NCBI GenBank assembly: GCA_031397815.1
Contig: JANNMJ010000180.1
Location: 1 to 42,566 of the forward strand
DNA: 42,566 bases
Origin: JANNMJ01 sp031397815
GTDB lineage: Bacteria > Bacteroidota > Bacteroidia > Cytophagales > Hymenobacteraceae
Reading direction: 5' to 3'
The notes under the pieces were generated by a model, which was not told the DNA's origin, ran no database searches, and was given only the letters and a program-made list of their open reading frames with translations. Within the stretch, counting starts at the first letter, position 1. Every line of letters starts with the position of its first letter. Shown piece by piece: positions 31,769 to 39,430 of the stretch. The position numbers and the translations under genes were made by a program.

Positions 31769-32470
31769 TCAAGCCGTCTTCTTCAGGGCGCGTTGAATGG
31801 CGCGGTTAATCAGAATGAAGAGGCCCGCGCCGGAGGCGATGACGAGCGTAATGACCAAAATCTGGCCGTATGACGTGCGGTCGGGGTGGTGAAAAAGCTC
31901 CGTCAGGCCAGCTACGCGGGTGCCGACCCAATAGAAAAACAGCGTGCGCGGCAACATTCCGAGGATGGAGCCGACCAGAAACCGCTGAAAATTGACCCGC
32001 ACGGCGGCCAACACGAACGTCATCAGCGCGAAGGGGAGGACGGGTGAAAGGCGCACCAACACGATGAGCGGGAGGGTTTCGGTCTCCAATTCCGTCAAAA
32101 CCGCTTCGGCTTTCGGGAAGAGATGCAGGAAGCGGAGGAGCGAGCCGTGGTCGATGAGGACGGCGAGGCGGTACCCGACGGCCGCCGCTACCCCGTAAGC
32201 GGCTACCGTGCCCGCGAAGCCTTCCCACCCCAGAAAATAGCCGCTCACGAGCGCCACGAACGTGGTATGCGTCAGGCCGAGGCCCATTAGAGTGGCGGTG
32301 ACGGCAAAAAAACCCACCATCCGCATGCTGCTCATCCCGGCGAGGGCCATCGAGCCGCCGCCTTCGTAGAGCCACGCCGTGAGGAGGGAATCGACGACGA
32401 GCGGGAGGCCGATGAGCAGCGCCACCGCGACGAGCGAGCGGGCGTTGAGACGGAAGAAATCGCGAAACAT
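31769..32470 (-). CDS. TVP38/TMEM64-type (DedA/VTT domain) membrane protein
   Basis: From the ATG at 32470 (MFRDFFRLNARSLVAVALLI) the protein has 233 residues and about five to six hydrophobic segments. The VTT core is visible: LGLTHTTFVALVSGYFLGWE, re-entrant/SPVLPFALMTFVLAAVRV, FQRFLVGSILGMLPRTLFFY and a C-terminal helix (ILVITLVIASGAGLFILI). Family members are inner-membrane proteins implicated in lipid scrambling or undecaprenyl-phosphate recycling; the arginine after LV (VRLSP) and the GMLPRT motif are family-typical. Specific role not determinable. Divergent from the PD-(D/E)XK gene. Confidence 0.85.
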   Translation of the reverse strand: MFRDFFRLNARSLVAVALLIGLPLVVDSLLTAWLYEGGGSMALAGMSSMRMVGFFAVTATLMGLGLTHTTFVALVSGYFLGWEGFAGTVAAYGVAAAVGYRLAVLIDHGSLLRFLHLFPKAEAVLTELETETLPLIVLVRLSPVLPFALMTFVLAAVRVNFQRFLVGSILGMLPRTLFFYWVGTRVAGLTELFHHPDRTSYGQILVITLVIASGAGLFILINRAIQRALKKTA

Positions 32471-32620
32471 AAGCGGGGCACGCTGTGCGGCAGAATATGA
32501 AAGCGCCCCGAGCGCCACCAACGGGCGCCCGACGGCGCCGGAGCTGCAAAGAACCGAACCGAAGGCGGGCCGTACTACGGATTCGGCTTATTTATGGCCG
32601 CGTTAAACCCTTGCGGGTGG

Positions 32621-32628
32621 TACGTTTG
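32621..32628 (+). promoter_or_regulatory. Candidate -7 element for the nuclease gene
   Basis: TACGTTTG matches TAnnTTTG. Predicted start is about 32634, only ~5 bases before the ATG at 32639, so the mRNA would be nearly leaderless. The -33 region is a poor match. Confidence 0.4.
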
Positions 32629-32638
32629 TTCTCCTCCG

Positions 32639-33388
32639 ATGCCGCTCCTCTCCTCCTATACCCGCCCCGACCTCCTCCGCCTGAGCTACGATGACTATCG
32701 TGCGTTACCGGCCGTCGCTAATTCTGATCTGAGTCGCCTGCGCGATGTGCTGAGTGGGCGCGGGCCGCGCACGTTCGGGCAGTCGGCGGCGCTTTCACTG
32801 GGCACCGCCTTCCACGCGGCCTTGCTGGAGCCGGATACCTACGTGGGCGGCCAAAAGGGCATCAACGACTCGCTGGTGTGGTGGATGGTGGAAGCCGTGC
32901 GGCACGACGAAGACCTGCGCCATATGCTCGACGTCGGTATCGCCGAGCCGAGCGCGCTCTTTACCGACGCCGAAACCGGAATCGTTTGCAAGCTCCGCGC
33001 CGACCTCGTGCTCCCCGCCGATATCGCCCCGGACGGCCGATACACGCTCATCGATTTCAAAAGCACCCTCGCCCCCGACTGGCATCAGTTCGCCGCGCAA
33101 TGCGCCGCCTTCGACTACGACCGCCAAGCCGCGTTCTACCTCGATGCCCTGCAAGCGGAGCGTTTCCTGCTCGTGGGCGTGCAAAAAGTGCCGCCCCATG
33201 GGTTGTTTTTGGTCGAGGTGACGCCGGAGATGCTCGCGCAGGGTCGGGCGAAATACCGCTCGCTCCTCACGCTCTTGGTGCCGGGCCGCGAGGAGGAAGT
33301 CATGCCGTTCGTGAGCGCCGAATCAGTGCGGGCCGCCGTTCGGGAGCTGGGGCTGAGCGTGGATACGGACGGCGCGCAGGAGTTTTAG
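32639..33388 (+). CDS. RecE-like PD-(D/E)XK nuclease domain protein
   Basis: From the ATG at 32639 (MPLLSSYTRPDLLRLSYDDY) the product has 249 residues. The start resembles RecE-type exonucleases ('Y..lp.vs.S.L..l...P..' here YRALPAVANSDLSRLRDVLS), followed by ALSLGTAFHAALLEPDTYV. The catalytic core is CKLRADLVLP, then YTLIDFKST (the D-x-K of PD-(D/E)XK), then FAAQCAAFDYDRQAAFYLDA. Relatives digest dsDNA ends 5'-3' and are usually phage-encoded next to a RecT annealase or a helicase. Here neither is present: neighbours are a DedA-type gene and a glycosyltransferase. The stop is 21 bases from the convergent glycosyltransferase stop. Activity is predicted only. Confidence 0.82.
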   Translation: MPLLSSYTRPDLLRLSYDDYRALPAVANSDLSRLRDVLSGRGPRTFGQSAALSLGTAFHAALLEPDTYVGGQKGINDSLVWWMVEAVRHDEDLRHMLDVGIAEPSALFTDAETGIVCKLRADLVLPADIAPDGRYTLIDFKSTLAPDWHQFAAQCAAFDYDRQAAFYLDALQAERFLLVGVQKVPPHGLFLVEVTPEMLAQGRAKYRSLLTLLVPGREEEVMPFVSAESVRAAVRELGLSVDTDGAQEF

Positions 33389-33409
33389 CGTTCGGTATTA
33401 GCGGGCGTT

Positions 33410-34822
33410 CTACAACTCTTCCAGCTCGTTCAGCTCGTATTCCGGGCCGCGCCGGACGGCGAGGCTGCTCCCGGCGAGCGGCAGGACACCCGCTTGCACG
33501 GCGGCGAAATCGCGGCGCCATTGCGCGCGATGCTCCTCGCGGGCGGGGGAGCCGAGGGCGGTGGCAGGGTCGGTGGTGAGGGAGCCGGTGCGCCGGCGGC
33601 GCACATACAGAAACGCATCCACGTTGTGCATCTGCCACTCGAACGAGGCGCGCAGAAGGAGATGCGTGTCGAGGGCAAAGCGCAGATGCGTGGCGAAGCC
33701 GCCCACCGCCAGTAAGCTCGCCCGCTTGATGAGCAGCGTGGGAAACAGCGCCGGATGCCCCATCGCGACCCGCAGCGCGGCAGACGCATTCAGCGGAAAC
33801 CGGACGGGGATGACCTTGCGGGTGAGGTAATCGAGCCGCAGCTCGTGGCTCCCGAGCGCATCAATGGCGGGGCGCTTTTGCGCGGTGTGGCGGAGCAGGG
33901 CGGCGCGGTCGGCGCACGGTAGGTCGTCGGAGTCTTGGAAAAGGAGCCAGTGGCAGGTGGTGCGCTCGGCGGCGAGCTGCCGGGCCACGAACGGGCCAAC
34001 GCCGGGGTGCCGTAACACGCCGAACCAGCACATCGGGAAGGTGGCGCGCAGGGCGCGGGTCGTCAGGTTGGGGACTTCGTCGAGGCAGATCAACGCCTCG
34101 TCGGCGGTTGCGGGGCGGAGCTGCGGGACTAGTCGCGCCAAGCACGCGCCCAGCCACGGCGCGTGCCCCCGGTGCGGCACTACCCACGCTACTGATGGGG
34201 TTGTTTCTGTCGAAAAGGACTTGTCTTCTGTCGAGGCTGATTCGATTTCTGTCGAAGTAAAAATCTTCTCTTTCGACAAAAATTTCTCTTCCCCTGACAT
34301 CTCCTTCTCTTCCACCAAAACCGCCCCCGGCCCGCCCACTTGCACCACGCGTATGCCCAGCTCGGGCAGGCGCAGGGCGGCGTCGAGCAAGGCGATCAAC
34401 GGGCTTTCCGGCCCCGGAATTTTTGCCCTGACTTCCGGCGCTGCTGCCCACGAATGCACTTCTGCGTCGGTGCGGGCCGCTAATAGCGGCGGGCGGCGGT
34501 ACCGGACCAGAATCAGAATCACGACGGCATCCGTCGGCCAATACGCTTGCAGCGTCTGCCGAACGGCTTTCGTGGAAAGCCCGTCGCGCGGGTCAAGGTG
34601 GGCTTCGAGGCGCTGGGGGCCGTTTGTTAGATGCGCGGGGCGGTCGATGTAAACCGTAACCGGCGCGGGCGTTTTCTGGTATGTCCACGCGAGCCACGCC
34701 CGACGGAGGCGCTCGCGCACGCGCTCCCCAAGGCCGAGGAAGTGGCGTAAGCGCAGCCCGAGCACGTCCGGACGAGTCAGGACGCGCCACCGGTGTTGCC
34801 ACGGAATGAGCGCGGGAGACAT
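33410..34822 (-). CDS. Glycosyltransferase family 2-like protein with a repetitive mid-linker
   Basis: The 470-residue protein has an N-terminal domain (about 1-170; basic, TYQKTPAPVTVYIDRPAHL) that I do not recognise, a low-complexity linker (about 171-208) rich in Ser/Thr/Glu/Lys with repeated S-T-E triplets, and a GT-A domain: TPSVAWVVPHRGHAPWLGAC, DEALICLDEVPN, FQDSDDLPCADRAAL (DxD metal/nucleotide-sugar site), MGHPALFPTLLIKRASLLAV and HLLLRASFEWQMHNVDAFLY, the usual acceptor-side order. The linker DNA (34197-34310) is markedly richer in A+T than the rest and repeats TCTGTCGA. Probably a cytoplasmic enzyme for a surface glycan. Start at 34822 (MSPALIPWQHRWR) is the first ATG of the frame. 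Confidence 0.75.
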   Translation of the reverse strand: MSPALIPWQHRWRVLTRPDVLGLRLRHFLGLGERVRERLRRAWLAWTYQKTPAPVTVYIDRPAHLTNGPQRLEAHLDPRDGLSTKAVRQTLQAYWPTDAVVILILVRYRRPPLLAARTDAEVHSWAAAPEVRAKIPGPESPLIALLDAALRLPELGIRVVQVGGPGAVLVEEKEMSGEEKFLSKEKIFTSTEIESASTEDKSFSTETTPSVAWVVPHRGHAPWLGACLARLVPQLRPATADEALICLDEVPNLTTRALRATFPMCWFGVLRHPGVGPFVARQLAAERTTCHWLLFQDSDDLPCADRAALLRHTAQKRPAIDALGSHELRLDYLTRKVIPVRFPLNASAALRVAMGHPALFPTLLIKRASLLAVGGFATHLRFALDTHLLLRASFEWQMHNVDAFLYVRRRRTGSLTTDPATALGSPAREEHRAQWRRDFAAVQAGVLPLAGSSLAVRRGPEYELNELEEL

Positions 34823-34959
34823 TTCGGACGGTACGCGGTTAACGAAAGCCAGTCGAAAGTCGAGAACAGGGCGGCGGAAACCCCCTGACTCTCCCGATTA
34901 TCGACTATGCAAATAGCAACGATTATTTCCTTCTTCCCCCGCCTTTCACGCGCCCGCCG

Positions 34960-35841
34960 ATGCCCGAGTTGCCCGAAGTGGAGACGTACCGCCGTTTTCT
35001 GGATGAATTAGTGCTCCACGTCCCCGTGGTGGGGGTTCGGGTGCTCGATGCGCACGTCCTGACCACGCCTGAAGAACCCCTGCGCGCGGCCCTCGTGGGG
35101 CGGCATTTTGTGGCTTCCCGGCGTATCGGTAAGCAGCTTTTGCTTCTGCTCGACACGCCGCCCGGCGCCGCCCTGACGCTCCATTTCGGGATGACCGGCG
35201 ACGTCGCCGCCTACCGCGACGACCACGACCGGCCGCGTTTCGTGCGCGTGGAGCTGGTGCTCGACGGCGGCCTTCGCGTCGGGTTCGTCGATCCGCGGAA
35301 GTTCGGCCGCGTGGGCCTGACGCCCGATGTTACCGCGTTCCTCCTCGCCAAAAAACTCGGCCCCGACGCCCTCGACGACCTCACGATTGCGCACCTCACC
35401 GCCGCCCTCGCCCGGCGCAAAAACGCCGTCCTCAAAGCCGCGCTCTTGGACCAGCGCCTGACGGCGGGTCTAGGAAATTGGATCGTTGATGAGGTGCTGT
35501 TTCAGGCCCGCATCCACCCCGCCCGTCGCGCCGGCGATCTCGACGCCGCCGAAATCGCCCTCCTGCACACCGCCATCGGCTACGTGCTGCGGACGGCCGT
35601 GGACGCCGAAGCGCGGTACCGCGATTTCCCCGTCCATTTCCTCATTCACGCCCGCCAGTGGGAAGAAGCGCCCGATGGTGCCTCCACCACGCACTGCCCG
35701 CGTCACCCCAAAACCCTGATTCAGAAGCATTACGTCGGCGGAAGGGCTACCTATTGGTGCGAGCGCTGCCAGCCGAAGCCCGCCGGATGGGAGCCGGAAG
35801 TGGGGGACTTGGGGGGAGATGTGAAGGATGTGGAGATGTGA
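34960..35841 (+). CDS. mutM: Formamidopyrimidine-DNA glycosylase
   Basis: The 293-residue protein starts MPELPEVETYRRFLDELV: Pro2 is the Schiff-base nucleophile and Glu3 the catalytic acid. RRIGKQLLLLL carries the conserved Lys, LHFGMTGD and VDPRKFGRV are family motifs, and LTAGLGNWIVDEVLFQARIHP is the helix-two-turn-helix. The zinc finger is C-x2-H...C-x2-C (HCPRHPKTL...GGRATYWCERC), with His in place of the usual second Cys. It removes 8-oxoguanine and other oxidised purines. The last ~12 residues (VGDLGGDVKDVEM) and the stop are encoded by a GATGTG short-repeat tract and probably do not belong to the ancestral protein. Confidence 0.95.
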   Translation: MPELPEVETYRRFLDELVLHVPVVGVRVLDAHVLTTPEEPLRAALVGRHFVASRRIGKQLLLLLDTPPGAALTLHFGMTGDVAAYRDDHDRPRFVRVELVLDGGLRVGFVDPRKFGRVGLTPDVTAFLLAKKLGPDALDDLTIAHLTAALARRKNAVLKAALLDQRLTAGLGNWIVDEVLFQARIHPARRAGDLDAAEIALLHTAIGYVLRTAVDAEARYRDFPVHFLIHARQWEEAPDGASTTHCPRHPKTLIQKHYVGGRATYWCERCQPKPAGWEPEVGDLGGDVKDVEM

Positions 35842-35842
35842 G
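35812..35842 (+). repeat. GATGTG tract forming the 3' end of mutM
   Basis: GGGGGGAGATGTGAAGGATG followed by TGGAGATGTGA: three GATGTG-type units; the last supplies the TGA stop. Confidence 0.75.
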
Positions 35843-35855
35843 GATTTGCCTGCCT

Positions 35856-35892
35856 GTAGGGGCGTGGCCTTGTGCCCGCCCGCATGCGGTTG
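35856..35892 (+). repeat. REP-like palindrome (GTAGGGGCG family)
   Basis: GTAGGGGCGTGGCCTTGTGC then CCGCCCGCATGCGGTTG. Same family as 8727, 28764, 28831, 39313 and 42546. It begins the 485-base convergent gap between mutM and the desaturase, in which I see no gene. 35942-35962 is a separate perfect hairpin (CCGGCACC-GGGAC-GGTGCCGG). Confidence 0.85.
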
Positions 35893-35978
35893 GGCACGCC
35901 CATACGTGCGTTTACAGGCGGCGCTTCGACCGGCCCATCCACCGGCACCGGGACGGTGCCGGATACGTAGGGTCCCCG

Positions 35979-36206
35979 CTGGCGCGCGTTTGGGTCGACC
36001 GCAGGTCGAACTAACGCGTGTCTGACCGGGTAGCGCGTCTGTGACGCGCGTTCGCGTCAGCGAACCACTCGCATAGGATTGGCGCGGGTTGCTTGAGGTG
36101 ACCAAACCGCCGTCGTTCGTCGCGTTCCGCGCCGATGCGTCACAGACGCACACCCCGGGCAGACACGCGTTATCTCGACCAACGGTCGACCCAAACGCGC
36201 GCCAGC
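35979..36206. repeat. Long imperfect inverted repeat (arms ~80 bases)
   Basis: The left arm (about 35979-36056) begins GCTGGCGCGCGTTTGGGTCG; the right arm (about 36120-36206) is its inverse, ending CCAAACGCGCGCCAGC. Shared blocks: GGTCGACC-n-GGTCGA, TAACGCGTGTCTG and GCGTCTGTGACGC. The arms are separated by ~63 bases. It may form a cruciform or be a non-autonomous mobile element. Confidence 0.85.
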
Positions 36207-36254
36207 TGAGATTTGGGGCGACCGTGAACGCTGTAGGGCCCCGGCCTTCAAACG

Positions 36255-36301
36255 AAAAGCCCTGCCGGATGACGCTCAACGCGCTCCGACAGGGCCTTTT
36301 G
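36255..36301 (-). terminator. Rho-independent terminator after the desaturase
   Basis: Minus strand: AGGCCCTGTCGGA ... TCCGGCAGGGCTTTT with a ~15-base loop and one mismatch. The T run follows on the minus strand; AAAA on the other side makes a weak reverse terminator possible too. Confidence 0.75.
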
Positions 36302-36326
36302 ATATGCTGCTCTTACTGAAAAAAAC

Positions 36327-37472
36327 CTACGCAGCGTGCTGCATATGCTGCTGGCGCCACGCCTCTACACCGAACGCGCGGAGGGTGCGGTAATGCGAGG
36401 CCAGCGCGGTGCCGAACGTGCGGTTGTCGAGGTACGGGAGACCGAATTCCTCGGCGGTGCGGGCTACGATGCGCGACAGCTCGGGGTAGTGGGTGTGGCA
36501 GATTTTCGGGAACAGGTGATGCTCTACCTGCTGATTCAGACCGCCGCACAGGAAATGCGCGAGCTTGCTCTGCGACGAAAAATTGGCCGTGGTGCGGAGC
36601 TGGTGCGCCGCCCAGCTATCCTCGATGGTGCCGGTGGGGGTGGTGGCGGGGAAATCAGTGCCTTCCACGACGTGCGCCAATTGGAAAACGAGCGCCAGCG
36701 TGAGGCCCTCGGCGACGTGCATCGCCATAAAGCCGATCAGCACCTGCCACCACGTGACGTCGAGGACGAACAGCGGCAGGATGAGGTAAAGCGAGTAATA
36801 CGCGGCTTTGAAGAAGAAGAGATTGAACATCTCCGACTTCGGGTGCCCGCCGCGCGGCGCGTGCGGACCGGAAGCAAACTTGACGAAGAAGTTGCGGAAG
36901 TCTTTGTCGAGCATCCACGAGAACGACGTCAGGCAGTACAGCCCGAACGCGTAGAGATGCTGGAAACGATGCACGGGCCGTACCGGCTCCGTGGCGTCGA
37001 GGCGGACGAGGCCACCGGCAATGTTGATGTCCTCGTCGTGCCCGTGGATGTTGGTGTACGTGTGGTGAATGCCGTTATGGGCAATCGTCCAGAGGTACGG
37101 GTTGGCGCCGCCGAGGTGAAAGGTCATCCCCAGCCACTTATTCACCCGTGCCGACGGCGAGAACGCGCCGTGAATGGCATCGTGCGAGACGTTGAAACCA
37201 ATCAGCGCCATCACTACGCCGAGGGCGGTGCTGAGGCCGAGGAGCGTCCAGGGGCCGAACTGGTTGGAGAAAATCGCCCCCATCAATCCCGCGAACACGA
37301 CCAGGTAGAAGATGGCCTTCGCCCACATCTTGGCATCGGCGTACTTGGAAATCTTGTTCTCGGTGAAGTAGGCATCGACTCGCTCGCGAAGCGTGAAGAA
37401 GAACTCGGAACGAGTAGGGTCGACGAATTTGGGCTTTGCGGCCACTGGGGGCGCTGCGGGGGTAGCGAGCAT
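36327..37472 (-). CDS. Fatty acid desaturase (front-end/acyl-lipid type)
   Basis: From the ATG at 37472 (MLATPAAPPVAAKPKFVDPT) the protein has 381 residues. It carries three histidine boxes of membrane di-iron desaturases: HDAIHG (HxxxH), HNGIHHTYTN (HxxxHH) and QQVEHHLFP (QxxHH, the glutamine variant typical of delta-5/6 'front-end' enzymes). Hydrophobic pairs lie before box 1 (FYLVVFAGLMGAIF, LLGLSTALGVVMALIGF) and between boxes 2 and 3. There is no fused cytochrome b5 domain. It introduces a cis double bond in membrane fatty acids using ferredoxin-type electrons and O2. A longer frame to 37619 would start upstream of the promoter and is rejected. Confidence 0.93.
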   Translation of the reverse strand: MLATPAAPPVAAKPKFVDPTRSEFFFTLRERVDAYFTENKISKYADAKMWAKAIFYLVVFAGLMGAIFSNQFGPWTLLGLSTALGVVMALIGFNVSHDAIHGAFSPSARVNKWLGMTFHLGGANPYLWTIAHNGIHHTYTNIHGHDEDINIAGGLVRLDATEPVRPVHRFQHLYAFGLYCLTSFSWMLDKDFRNFFVKFASGPHAPRGGHPKSEMFNLFFFKAAYYSLYLILPLFVLDVTWWQVLIGFMAMHVAEGLTLALVFQLAHVVEGTDFPATTPTGTIEDSWAAHQLRTTANFSSQSKLAHFLCGGLNQQVEHHLFPKICHTHYPELSRIVARTAEEFGLPYLDNRTFGTALASHYRTLRAFGVEAWRQQHMQHAA

Positions 37473-37587
37473 ACGTGAATAGAAGCGCGGGGAGGAAACA
37501 GGTTGCTTTAGGTGCAAATGCCCTGAATAAGAGGGACGTCGGCAGGAAGCATTCGCTGCGGGCATCTGTTCGCAACGGAAGCCGCTA

Positions 37588-37619
37588 CAAAGGTATCGTA
37601 CCAGCGCGCGGTCTGTCAA
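37588..37619 (-). promoter_or_regulatory. Sigma-A promoter for the desaturase
   Basis: Minus strand: TTG(ACA) at 37619-37617, a 21-base spacer, TACCTTTG at 37595-37588. Predicted start near 37581, leaving a leader of about 110 bases before the ATG, long enough for regulatory structure though I see none. Confidence 0.85.
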
Positions 37620-37677
37620 TGCGCTACAACCGCTTAGCGGGTTATTCGTTCGATTAGGTGTGTGATTGGTTCGGCGG

Positions 37678-39033
37678 CTAGTCGAGCCAGATGGTGAAGG
37701 CGGTGAGGCCGTCGGTTTCGGTTTCGAGGTTGAAGCGGTAATCGTGCGCCAGCAGAATGTCGCGGACGAGGGTCAGGCCGATGCCTTGGCCATCGCGCTT
37801 CGTGGAGAAAAAGGGCGTAAAGAGCCGCTGCCGCACTTCGGGCGGAATCGGGAGGCCGTCGTTTTCAATCCGGACTTCGGGCGGGGCCGTGCTGGTGTGA
37901 ATCGTGATGACGCCGCCCGCCTTGCTGTCGTTATCATCATCGTCATCGTCATCGTCATCATCATCAGTCCGGGCGCGGATGGCTTCGAGGGCGTTCTTGG
38001 CGATATTGAGGAGCGCCTGTTCGAGTTGCGGCGCGTCCGCGTCGATCCAGAGCGGACCGGGGGCTAAATCCCACTGCCACCGGACGCCCGCGTGCTGACT
38101 CGGGACGGTGAGCAGGCGGCAGGTAGCGCGCAGCAGCTCGTGCAGCTCGACGGGGCGGCGGACGGGCGTCGGGAGGCGCACGAGGGTCGCGAAGCCGCCG
38201 ATGAAATTGACGAGGTGCGTGTTGCGGGTATGCGCCACGTCGAGGGCGTCGGTGAAGTCGGGTCGGTCGTCGGGGGGGAGGTGGGGAGCGTAGTGGTGGA
38301 AGCTTTGCAGCAGCGAGTTCACGGCGCCGATGGAGTTGTTGATTTCATGACTCATCATCCGAATCAGCTTCTCGTACGCGATTTTCTCCTGCCGAATCAA
38401 GTCCCGCGTCAGCTCTTCCAGCACGATGAAGGCGCGCGGGAAACCCCGATCCACGAAACCGGCGCGGTGGGCGCGGTAGGTCTGGACGCCCGAGAGGCGC
38501 ACCACCTGCGGCTCGCCGGTTTGGAGGGCGCCGAGGGCGGCGCCCCACTCGCCGGGGAGGTCGGCGGGGGCGAGGCCGCGCAGCACGTTGGCCGGGAGCT
38601 GCAAGGCGGCGGCGGCGGCGGGGTTCGCGGCAGCAATAAAACCGTCGAAATTGAGGAGCAGGATGCCCGCCGGGGACGCGTCGATGAGCTGCTGCAAGAG
38701 GTAGCTTTTCTCGTGCTGCTGCACGCGCTCCTGCCGCAAGTGGTCAATCATGACGTTATAAACGTCGATGAGCTGGTCCATCTCGCGCTGCCCCACCGGC
38801 ACGAACTTGAGCGTGAAATCCTGCGCCTGAATCGCCTCTGTACCCGCCGCAATGAGTTGGAACGGGCGCACAAAGCCTTGGTAAAGCTGATAGGTGAGGA
38901 ACGCCGAAACCACTACCACTACTTCGCTCACCACAAAAAGCGTCGGGTTGGTAGTGCGCAAGCTGAACGCCAGCCCAATGAGCACGCTGTGCAGCAACCC
39001 AACAGCTAAGATGAACTTGAGGCGAAGCGACAT
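37678..39033 (-). CDS. Membrane sensor histidine kinase (NtrB/NtrY-like) paired with sigma-54 regulator
   Basis: From the ATG at 39033 (MSLRLKFILAVGLLHSVLIG) the product has 451 residues: two transmembrane helices close together (about 8-26 and 33-52) with almost no periplasmic loop, a HAMP-like segment, a PAS domain (about 115-215; ASPAGILLLNFDGFIAAANP), the H-box RMMSHEINNSIGAVNSL, N-box ALLNIAKNALEAI, G1 IENDGLPIP, F box FTPFFSTK and G2 GQGIGLTLV. The kinase thus looks active and senses from the membrane or cytoplasm. An acidic run of 11 Asp (37933-37968) is inserted between the N and G1 boxes. It follows the sigma-54 response regulator gene and is its likely partner. Confidence 0.93.
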   Translation of the reverse strand: MSLRLKFILAVGLLHSVLIGLAFSLRTTNPTLFVVSEVVVVVSAFLTYQLYQGFVRPFQLIAAGTEAIQAQDFTLKFVPVGQREMDQLIDVYNVMIDHLRQERVQQHEKSYLLQQLIDASPAGILLLNFDGFIAAANPAAAAALQLPANVLRGLAPADLPGEWGAALGALQTGEPQVVRLSGVQTYRAHRAGFVDRGFPRAFIVLEELTRDLIRQEKIAYEKLIRMMSHEINNSIGAVNSLLQSFHHYAPHLPPDDRPDFTDALDVAHTRNTHLVNFIGGFATLVRLPTPVRRPVELHELLRATCRLLTVPSQHAGVRWQWDLAPGPLWIDADAPQLEQALLNIAKNALEAIRARTDDDDDDDDDDDNDSKAGGVITIHTSTAPPEVRIENDGLPIPPEVRQRLFTPFFSTKRDGQGIGLTLVRDILLAHDYRFNLETETDGLTAFTIWLD

Positions 39034-39430
39034 TTTTAGGGGAGAGATGTGGGGATGTGAAGATGTGGGGATGTGGCGGTACTGCATTTACGTAGCTGCG
39101 TTTCGTAACCGCATTGCCATACCGCGTGGCTGTAACCGCGTTCCCCACCCCGCCCCTTCGGGGCACCCCTCCCCCAAGGGGGCGGGGAGTTCGTACTTAG
39201 TGCGATAATAAGGGACGATATGCGTGAAAACTCCCCGCCCCGGAGGGGAGGGGTGGCCCGCAGGGCCGGGGTGGGGGGACACGTAGATACAGGCGGTTAA
39301 GCCGCCGTAACCCAACCGCATGCGGGCGGGCACAAGGCCGCGCCCCTACAGGCGGTTGTGGGTCGCCCATTCCCACATCGACCCACATCTTTCACATCCC
39401 CACATCTCTTTCACATCTCCCCCAAAAAAC
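39034..39430. other. Intergenic region between regulator and kinase genes, filled by repeats
   Basis: Order on the plus strand: GATGTG tract 39039-39075 (leader of the kinase on the other strand), inverted X/Y GC-rich module pair 39098-39300 (copy 3: ACCGCGTGGCTGTAACCGCG, CCGCCCCTTCGGGG, CTCCCGCCCCGGAGGGG-like, GGGGGACACGTAGATACA), REP palindrome 39313-39349 (inverted), and CACATC tract 39373-39424. The two short-repeat tracts face each other. I see no gene. If regulator and kinase are cotranscribed, this ~400-base region would be a heavily structured spacer. Confidence 0.8.
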
